Positions 17,122-27,400 of a DNA stretch of 59,749 nt are shown in pieces; the stretch's first letter is position 1; every line of letters begins with the position of its first letter. The position numbers and the translations under genes were made by a program. Below the pieces are notes generated by a model. The model saw only the letters and a program-made list of their open reading frames with translations. It was not told the DNA's origin and searched no databases. The stretch lies in contig JAIRVF010000062.1 in NCBI GenBank assembly GCA_031254035.1, positions 1-59,749 of the forward strand, given 5' to 3'. The stretch comes from Paenibacillus sp. (GTDB taxonomy: Bacteria > Bacillota > Bacilli > Paenibacillales > Paenibacillaceae).

Positions 17122-18402
17122 TCAGGCTTCGTGTGCTTCAAAACTTCTTACAGGCTCTGGCTCGCTGCCCAAAGTAAAAAACTCTCTGAGCTCGCGGTTG
17201 CGATGAGCTATGAAACCGACAACGAGCAGGCCTATTCCCGAAATCACCGTAATATAATACCAATTCATCATCTCCAACAAAGCACCGTAAACCCACATCC
17301 CAACAGGCACCGCAATGGTAGTAACCGTATTAACCACCCCTAAAATGCTCGCTCTTATTTGCTCAGGGATATGGATCTGTACATAAGAGAGCATGGGGAT
17401 ATTGCCCATCGTGTTGAGAATTCCCGTAAGTGACAAGACGATCATGTATCCGATCATCAGCATGATCTTCGCGCTCGTATCAAAGATCGGCCATACCGGA
17501 AACATCCATAGGATAATGATCAACGCTTGCAGCTGGATTAAAATGAAAATTTTGTTGGTGATAAAGCGATTGATCGAGGGTACTGACACCACTATGGCTC
17601 CAATGATAATGCCTGCCGCAAGCGCTGCTTCAATATAGGACAACTGCTGCGGCGTCATACCCAGAGCTTGATAGACGATAAATGGCAAGATGAGAGAAAC
17701 AGCCGGCGCAATCACAAAGTTTATGACAACAAAAACGGCCAGCAAATATTTAATTGCGGCGCGCCGCCGAATATAACGGTAAACTTCTTTCACGCTTTCC
17801 AAGTAAGGTTTATGCTCTTCGATCTGCCCTTTGCGGTTAGAGAATTGCAAAAACATATTGAGAAATGCGGAAAAAATAAACGCGATCCCCTCGATTAAGA
17901 AAATTTGACCCAGCCCGAATTTACTATAGGCTGCAGCACCGAGCACCGGCCCCAATATACTAATCAAGGCTCCGATGCTCTGGTTGCTGGAATTGACCGT
18001 AGCTACCCTCTCAGGAGCAACTATGTCAGGAACAGAGGAGTTTAACGTCAATGTAAACAACGCCTGAAGCGCACTCATGATCATCGCATAAACGACAAAC
18101 AGCCAAATGCTGTCATGGAAAAACTGAAACATGAGCATTAACAACAGGATCGAGGTGCCGCTGAGAAAATCGGAAATAACCATAATCCGCTTTTTATTTT
18201 TGCTGCGATCCACAAGCACTCCGCCGAGAATGTTCACGAAAATACCCGGGATATAAGTAAAACTCAACACTAAGGCAAACATGCTCGCTGATCCGGTAAG
18301 ATCCAAAATATAAAGACTAAGTGCAAAGCGAAAAATGGATGTCCCCAGTTCTGTTATTAGTCTACTTAAACCGAAGATGACAATATTTCTGGAGTCCCTC
18401 AT
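17122..18402 (-). CDS. MFS exporter (DHA3-like) of the lipopeptide cluster
   Basis: A 426-residue membrane protein with about 10-12 hydrophobic helices. FGLSRLITELGTSIFRFALSL starts helix 1, and the cytoplasmic loop GGVLVDRSKNKKRIMVISD between helices 2 and 3 is the MFS signature (GxxxDRxxxKR). The sequence resembles the DHA3/macrolide-efflux branch, whose members often accompany nonribosomal peptide clusters. Its ATG overlaps the TGA of the last synthetase gene by ATGA, so translation is coupled and the gene belongs to the cluster operon. It most likely exports the lipopeptide or protects the producer. The C-terminal tail after the last helix is short and charged. Confidence 0.85.
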   Translation of the reverse strand: MRDSRNIVIFGLSRLITELGTSIFRFALSLYILDLTGSASMFALVLSFTYIPGIFVNILGGVLVDRSKNKKRIMVISDFLSGTSILLLMLMFQFFHDSIWLFVVYAMIMSALQALFTLTLNSSVPDIVAPERVATVNSSNQSIGALISILGPVLGAAAYSKFGLGQIFLIEGIAFIFSAFLNMFLQFSNRKGQIEEHKPYLESVKEVYRYIRRRAAIKYLLAVFVVINFVIAPAVSLILPFIVYQALGMTPQQLSYIEAALAAGIIIGAIVVSVPSINRFITNKIFILIQLQALIIILWMFPVWPIFDTSAKIMLMIGYMIVLSLTGILNTMGNIPMLSYVQIHIPEQIRASILGVVNTVTTIAVPVGMWVYGALLEMMNWYYITVISGIGLLVVGFIAHRNRELREFFTLGSEPEPVRSFEAHEA

Positions 18403-21400
18403 ATATTTACACCTTTCAGTCGTGGAGAACGACTTTCCTTCATTGGTTTTCGTGCCGCTTCATCGAGCTTGCTACGAATAGAATCTTTATCCTCCACTGC
18501 AGGGATCACAAGCGTAATATGAATTTGATCTCCCTTGCACCAACTCATAAACAGAATTCGATGCGGATCATCGCAATTCACGCCTTCTGCATCTAGATAG
18601 TCTAAGTCAGCTTCTTCACTAAGCTCACCAAGATAGTTGAAATTGATAGGCATTTCCTCAAATGCGGCTGTCAGACTATCTCTCGCTTCCGTAAATGATG
18701 AATCTGCCGACTCGTTGTATACCAGGTTCGTGAAATGAATATTATGATCCAAGGCGGCTTGCAGTTTTTGTCTAATCATTTCGCTCTGTGTGTTCATATC
18801 TTGATCGCGCTTCAACAGCATCGGAATATAGTCGATACATTCGCCAACGATGTCAAAATAGGATTTATCTTCATACTGTCTTCCGAAATGGGTCATCCAC
18901 GCCGGGATTTGCTGCATATCCAAATACGCGCCGAAGAACTCTGCAAAGATGGCGACAGCGATTTCCCATTTAACCTCTGGATTATTGTGCTGCCAGTGCG
19001 GCGGTGCCAGACGGATGCAATGGTTGATGATTGTGATCTCCGCCGGAGAACTGATACCCCGTCCCTGTATTTTATCGGTAACCTCTCTTGCAGCTGTTCC
19101 GAAGGCTGGAAGGTCGAACAGCTCCTTGAATCGTTGTGGCGAGATTCCTTCAGGACCTTTGGTAATTTGCTCTATGAATTCGGTATAGGTATTGTTTCGT
19201 TTCGGCTCAAAAACCCTCCCTTGACTCAATAGCTCATAACCCTCAAGCACTTGATTACGAAGCACTTCATTACTCATGTAATCAAAAATCGTATGCGAGA
19301 ACGGAAGCAGCAATACATATTCCTTCACGTTTTGTTTGACCAACAACACACGATACATTAATGGATCTAGTTCCGTATACTGCTTAATAAAGAACTTGTC
19401 CATGAGTGCTCTCAGGATATCCGCCTGTGTTCCCCGTTCGTAATGAGATATGTCGATCACAGGCAGTTCGAGTTGCTCCGGAGATTCATGAAGCTGCCAG
19501 TATTCCTTCCGGGCTTCCTTCTCTTGAACTAGTACACTGCGCATCACTTCCTCTACAGATACAATTTGCCTTAGCACCTGCCGTAGTAGCTCTGGTTGAA
19601 TCACTTTATTCCATTTCACCATCGTCCCCGATACGTCTTTATGAATGAAATGATATATCTGGGAAGGGGAAATTGGATATTCTTTAACAACCTGTCGACT
19701 TGTGATCCCGCTAGCATAGGACTCCTGCATCCGTGCGACCGAATCAAGCATACAATCGACCCAAGCCTTTCCTTCCGCCTGCTGCAAATGAAGTTGTTCG
19801 TTCTCATCGATCAAATAATGCGGGTGAATACGCTCATCCAGGTGTTTGGCGATTAAACATTCCGCTTCATGCTTCAATGTCTCGTTAATGCCGGTTATGT
19901 GGACCACCACATATTCCGCGTCCTCGACGAAATAGGTCTGCCATTTACAGGTCCGCCGTAGCCGGGAGCTTAGCCACTGTTCAGCTCTTGATATATCAGC
20001 AATGCGTTCCACCATAGCAACCGTTTTGGACCGGTTCGCATAAGCCGCGAGTTCGGCAGGGGTCTGATGGGCAAACACTTGGTTTATACTTATATCCCAC
20101 CCGGCACCAGCCAGATTCGATACCATTTGCATGGCCTTTAAGGAATGTCCCCCAAGCTCAAAGAAATTGCTATGCACACTGATCTGATCAATCCCCAAAA
20201 TTTCCGACCAAATCTGCACGATGGTGTTCTCTGCCTCATCTCTTGGCGGAGTATATTCTGCTTCCGATCCGTGGTACTCCGGCTCAGGGAGTGCTTTTCG
20301 ATCGACTTTGCCGTTGACATTCAACGGAAGCTGCTCCATGAAAATGAATACGGATGGAATCATATAATCAGGAAGCTGCTGAGCAAGGAATCCCTTGAGG
20401 GATTGAAAGGTCAATTCCACATCAGCCACGACATAGGCGCAGAGAAACTTGTTTGATTCCTCGACATGCTTAACGAGAATAACCGTCTCTTTGATCGCCG
20501 GATGGCTAAGCAGAGCATTTTCAATCTCGCCGATTTCGACACGAAATCCTCTGATTTTAACCTGGTTATCGATTCTGCCAATAAACTCAATGGATCCATC
20601 CGGGAGCCATCTCGCCGCATCCCCTGTACGATAAATCCGGTCACCCGGAACAAAAGGATTCGGAATGAATTTCTGGCTCGTTAACTCTTCATTGTTCATG
20701 TATCCTCGAGCAACGCCGTCTCCGCCGACCCATAGTTCACCAGAAACGCCGATGGGGTTCAAATTCCCGTATTTATCAACGATATATGCCGTTGAATTAC
20801 TGATCGGCGGCCCGATCGGCACACTTTTCTCGTAAGTCTCTTCGATGATGAAGCAGCAGGAGAATGAAGTATTCTCTGTCGGTCCGTACCCGTTTACCAC
20901 GGTTAAATGCTTGCATTGTTCCCTTACAAGCTGAATATGTTTTGGTGAGAGAATATCTCCGCCGACGATCAGATAGTTTACGGTGCGGAACATATCTGGC
21001 TTTTGCTGAGCGAACTGAGTGAAGAGTGGCGATGTTAACCATAAGGCCGTTATGCGATGCTGCCGCAGTACGGTTTCAAGCTTGACCGTATCAAGCAGCG
21101 TAAATTTATCGACCAAGTACAGCCGCGCTCCGTTCAGCAAAGCACCCCAAATATCAAATACGCTGACATCAAATACTGGAGCCGCCGTTTGCAATACACG
21201 GTCATCTTTAGTAAAACGCACATAATTCGTATTTCTGACCAGTCTGGAAACACCGAGATGTTCGACCATGACCCCTTTCGGCAATCCGGTTGATCCTGAT
21301 GTATACATGATATAGGCGAGATGACTGGTGGTTGTCTCGTGGTGAAGATTAGGCGCATCATCGTCATCTAGCTGCCGGTGATCTATCACAATGGTTTCCA

Positions 21401-24400
21401 CGCCATCCATCGCTCTGCCCGCATGGCCATTCCCGACGAGCAGCAATTTGGCCCCGCTATTGTTAAAGAAATATTCAATCCGATCTTTCGGATAATCCGG
21501 GTCAATAGGAAGATAGGCGCCTCCTGATTTCAAAATGGCAAGCATGCCTATAATCATTTCCAAGGTCCGGTCTCCCATGACCGCAACGATTCTGTCCGGA
21601 CCAATCCCTTTATCTCGTAAAACCTTGGCAAGTTGATTCGCTTTGGCATTTAATTTGCCGTACGTCAACTCTATGCCGTCACATACAACCGCAATTCTCT
21701 CCGCATGCTGGACCGCCTGCTCCTCGAACAGTTCATGTATGGTTTGACGGGGGTAATCTGTTGTTGTGCAGTTGAAATCCTCAATGATCTGGCGCCGTTC
21801 TTCCTCCAGCAGCAACCCGATGTCCGACAGCTGTATTTCCAAGTTCGCCGTCACGGTTCGCAATATTTGAACATAATGGGCAATCATGCGCTCGACCGTA
21901 TCTTTACGGAACAGTTTCACGGCATATTCAACGTCTAAGCGGATCTGCGAACCGTCTTCGGACGCCGTAAGCATCAAATCGAATTTGGATGTGCCGTTAT
22001 CGAACGGATACGGCTCAATGTGCAGATCTTCCAGCCGAATTTCCTCAATGCCGACATTATCCATAGCAAACATCGTATCGAACAATGGATTTCGGCTTAC
22101 ATCCCGCTTGATGTAGAGCTTATCGAGCAAATCCTCGTATTGCACCAGTTGATTCTCGAACGCTTGCAGCGAATGCTCCTTAACTTCCTCCAAGAAGATC
22201 TTGAATCGTTTATCCCCTTCAGGCCGATTCCGAATCGCAAGGGTATTCACGAACATGCCTACGACGGTCTCCAGTTCTTTCTGCCATCTTCCCGCCGTCG
22301 GGGTGCCTACGATGACATCCTCCTGATTCGCATATTTGGACAAGAGAATGTTGTATCCGGCAAGCAAGAACATATACAATGTAGTTCCTGTTTCGGCAAC
22401 TGCCTCTCGAATCCGCGAGCTCAAATCAATATCGATTACAACTGAGAACGCATCCCCTTCGAAGCTCTGCATTGGCGGCCGCTGGTAATCTGTAGGGAGA
22501 GTTAGCACAGGCAATTCTCCCGAGAAGCGTTCCAGCCAATATTGCTCTTGCTCCGCATATGCTTCCGTTTGAAGCATTTTACTTTGCCATACCGCATAAT
22601 CCTTATATTCGATCCGTGTTGCCGTTTCAGCGAGCTGTTCCCCGTTGTATAACAAACCGAGTTCTTCGACTAGAAGGCGAACGGAAGCCCCGTCTGAAAC
22701 CGTATGATGAAGATCAATCATTAAAATATGCTTGTCCGACCGCAGACTAGCCAGTTTCGTGCGAATTAACGGCGCTTCCTGCAAGTGAAACGGCTGGACA
22801 AATTGCTGGACGGCTTTCTTTATTTGGCTCGGATCATCCGCTAACTCTATCTGCTCGATCGCAAATGAGACTTCCGGATGTACAATTTGAACCAGCTCTC
22901 CCTCTTTCAGATCAAAAGAAGTTCTAAGCACTTCATGTCTGCGAATCAAACCATCGAATGCCTGCTGTAACCGGAAACGGTCAATATTTCCTGATATCTG
23001 CAGGACAAAAGGCATGTTATAAGTTAAACCGGCCCCTTCGAGCTCATTTAGAATAAGCAATCGCTTCTGTGCTGACGAAACAGGATAATACTCTTGATCA
23101 GGTACACGTCCGATCAAGGAGTATCGCGTCCGTTCGAATGCATCGATACTTTCCGCCATTTGTTCCAGAACCGGATATTGAAAGATTCCGCTTAACGGAA
23201 AATCGACATGAAAAGCTTCTCTAATATGGGCGGTCAGCGTTGCGGCTTTTAAGGAATGTCCGCCAATTTCGAAGAAATGGCTGTATGCCCCAATCGGAGC
23301 CGCGCTGAGTACCTCCGACCAGAGTTCCGCCAGCCTTTGCTCCGTTTCACTGCGCGGCGGAACATGGTTAGCTGCAGCTGCCAAAGCAAAATCAGGTTCA
23401 GGCAATGCGCGGCGATCCACCTTCCCGTTTGCGGTCAACGGCAATTTATCCAGAAATACATAGTGGACGGGGAGCATATACTCCGGCAGCTCCAAAGCCA
23501 GAAACTCTCGCATTTCCCTCACCGAGAACTTACGGGACGTCGAAACATAAGCACAAAGCTCAAGCTCCTTTTCTTGTTTCAAATTCTCCACGACCGTGAC
23601 AACGGCCTCATGGATTCCCGCCTGTTTCAGAAGAACATTTTCAATTTCACCCAATTCGATACGATATCCGCGGATTTTAACCTGTTCATCCATTCGGCCC
23701 AAATATTCCAGGTTACCTTCCGGTAACCATCTCGCCAAATCCCCAGTTTTATACATTCTCTCGCCTGGATAGAAAGGATCCGTTGTAAACTTCTCCGCCG
23801 TCAGGTCAGGGCGATTCATATATCCCCGTGCCAAGCTCTCCCCCGCTATGCATAGCTCTCCCGGAACCCCTACGGGGAGAAGCTTGTTATTCGGATCAAG
23901 AATATAAACCCGCACATTGTCAATTGGCTTACCGATCGGAATATTGTCGTAATCCCCATTTACCTTAAACGCCGTAGTTACAATTGTGTTCTCCGTCGGG
24001 CCATAGTTATTGACGATTTCGTAGGATCCGGAACGATATAATCTGAGTTTATCTCCCCCGGTAATCAGAACGCGCAGTGAATCGTTATCAAGCTTGCAAA
24101 ATTGCTCACAGACCGCTGTAGGCAAGAAACTGACGGAAATTTGCTGCTTATTATAATAATCCACCAATTGATGCACATCATATCGAATTTCATCCGGTAT
24201 AATATGAAGCTCGCTACCTGTTAATAGAGCAGGGAAAATCTCCCACACTGAAGCATCAAAGCCAAATCCCGCATACTTCGTACATTTGTCTTCTGTTGTC
24301 AGCTTATAGTAGGTTTGATACCACCTCGTCATATTCAGTAAGGAGCGATGTTCGATCATGACCCCTTTCGGCTTACCTGTGGAACCGGAGGTATAAATCA

Positions 24401-27400
24401 TATAGGCCAGGTCCGATGATGAGCAATGAACCGGTGATAGCGTCTTCCCAGCCTCGAAATCTGCTGGCAACGCCAGCATTTCTTCCAGGTCTATCTTTTC
24501 GATCTTCAAGTCCAATGAAGGCATCAAACTATTTTTGGTAAGCAGCAAACCGGCCCCGCTGTCCTCCAAAATATAAGCGATCCGATCCTCCGGATATTCA
24601 TGGTCAATCGGAACATATGCACCTCCCGCCTTCAACACACCCAGTACAGCAACGATCATCTCGATCGAATGCTCGATCAGAATCGCCGTAACTTGCCCAG
24701 CCTTGAAGCCTTTTGCCTGCAAAATAGAGGCGAGCCGAGCCGCTTCCTTGTCCAATTCACGGTAAGTCAGCTGCCGGTCTTTGAATACGACCGCAATATG
24801 CTCCGGCGTTCGTTCTGCCTGCTCAGCAAATAATTCATGTGCTGTATGATGCTGCTCAAAATCCTGCTTCGAGCCGTTGAAATGGATCAGTACCTGGTCG
24901 CGTTCCTCAGCAGACAACAACTCGATATCTGCCAGCTTGATTTGTCCGTTCCCGGCAATTTCACGCAAAACCTCAACAAAGTGCTTCAGCATACGAGTTA
25001 TCGTTTCGTGCTTGAACAGTTTGACCGCAAATTCTGCATCGACGGCCATTCCTTGATCTTTCTCGGTAACCGTTAATGTCAAATCAAATTTGGACATCCG
25101 CCCATCCCAAGAGCTGGATTGAACAGTGAGTCCATCTAGCACAGCCTCTTGTATATCGATGTTCTGCAGTGTGAACACCGTATCGAATAACGGATTGCGG
25201 CTCATATCCCGCCTTAACCCGAGCTTCTCGACAAGCTCTTCATACGGGTAGTCTTGATGCTCAAAAGCTTGAAGTGCGCTTTGTTTCACCTCATTCAGGA
25301 AAGCTGCAAACGACTTATCAGCTTCCGGCTTCACGCGTATAGCGATCGTATTAACAAACATGCCGATCGTTTGAAGCACATCCGCATGGGATCTGCCGAC
25401 TGTCGGAGAGCCAATGACGATATCCTCTTGTGACGCATATTTGCCAAGCAAAATGCTATAGGCGGCAAACAGTATCATATATAAGGTTGCTCCCGTATCA
25501 CTTGCCAGCTGCTTTAATTGCGATGATAGCTCCCGGTCAATATTCACGGAGACTACAGCCCCTTCAAAGCTCTGAAATTGCGGGCGAGGATAATCTGTCA
25601 GCAAATTAAGCACGGGAGGTTCATCAGCAAATTGTTCAAGCCAAAAGCGTTCCTGCTGCTGCAACAATTCGGAACCAAGTTGTGTATTTTGCCATACAGC
25701 ATAATCCTTGTATTGGATTCGATGAGCTTGTGAGCCAAGCCCATCCTCGTTATCCGAGCTTTCTGCACCGCTGTTATACAGATCACTGAATTCTTTTACG
25801 ATCAGGGCGATGGAGGAACCATCGGCAACGATATGATGGATATCGATAATTAAGACATGCTGTTCTTCCTTCAGTTTGGCAAGTCCAGCCCGAAGTAAAG
25901 GAGCTGTGCCAAGGTCAAATGGTGCAACGAAAGAATCCACGATTTCCTCCAAGCTCTGACCGAGATGAGCATCCAAATGCTTTATGTCAAAAGACACACT
26001 TTCATGCACCCGCTGAATCGGTTCGCCCTTCTTGAGATGAAAGGAGGTTCGCAATGATTCGTGTCGCGAGATCAGCGTTTGAAGAGCAAACTCCAAGCGC
26101 TTAACATCAAGACATCCTTCCAGCCGCATAACAAAAGGCATGTTATATGCGGTATCCATTCCTGCCATTCCATTTAAAATAAATAATCTTTTTTGCGAAG
26201 AGGACACAGGATAAAATTCCGCCACTAGAGCTGGTTCTATCGCGGAATAATCCGTCTCCTCATTTCCGCTGATCAGAGCCGCCATATCTGAGAGCACAGG
26301 CGTATTGAACACATCTTGTAGCGGAAGCTGAATTTGAAACTGCTTCTTAACTTCCGTGATGAGCTTCAAGGCAGTTAAAGAATGCCCACCTAAATCAAAG
26401 AAATGGTCGTTCGCCCCAATCGAGGACACAGCCAGAATAGAGCTCCATATCTCAGCCAATTTCTGCTCGGATTCATTCCGAGGCTCCACGAAAGTCCCGT
26501 CATTATAGGTAATGCTCCCCTCGGGTTCAGGCAATGCCTGGCGATGCACCTTCCCATTTGGATTAAGCGGCAACTGGTCCATGAATGTCCAATGGGTCGG
26601 AATCATGTAATCGGGAAGACTGCGAGACAAATTTTCCTTTAAGTCCGCTGCGCTCAAGCTATCGTCACATACAACGTAAGCACATAAAGACTTGTTGCTT
26701 TCGCCTTTATCCCAAATTTTGACCGCCGCTTCCTTTACGCCTTCATGCAGCTGAATCCGGTTCTCAATTTCCCCGATTTCCACGCGGAATCCCCTGATCT
26801 TCACTTGCTGGTCAAGCCGGCCAATGAATTCAACAGCCCCGTCCGGAAGCCAGCGTACGGCATCTCCTGTACGATATACACGATCCCCGTCCACAAATGG
26901 GTTATTCATGAACTTTTCTGATGTTAATGCCTCATTGTTGATATAACCCAAGGCCACACCATCACCACCAACCCACATTTCACCCGGAATGCCAATAGGG
27001 GATAAATGACCGTACATATCGACGACATATACTGTGGAATGGGCAATTGGCTTGCCGATCGGAATGTTTGTCTCTTCATACGAGCGGATTACATGGCATG
27101 TTGAGAAGGTAGTATTTTCAGTCGGACCATATCCGTTTATCATCGTTGTCTTCTCGCAATGCTCCGCTATGAGTTGGATATGCTTGGGTGAAACGACATC
27201 TCCTCCAATAATCAAGTGGCGTACCGGGCGGAATAATGCCGGCTGCTGCTGGGCCAGCTGATTGAACAATGGGCTGGTCATCCACAACGTCGTGATACCA
27301 TAATCAAATAGTGCCTTGCCCAACTGCTCTGCATCCAAGATGGATTCCTTGTCGATCATATAGAGCTCTAACCCGTTTAATAGTGCCCCCCATATCTCAA

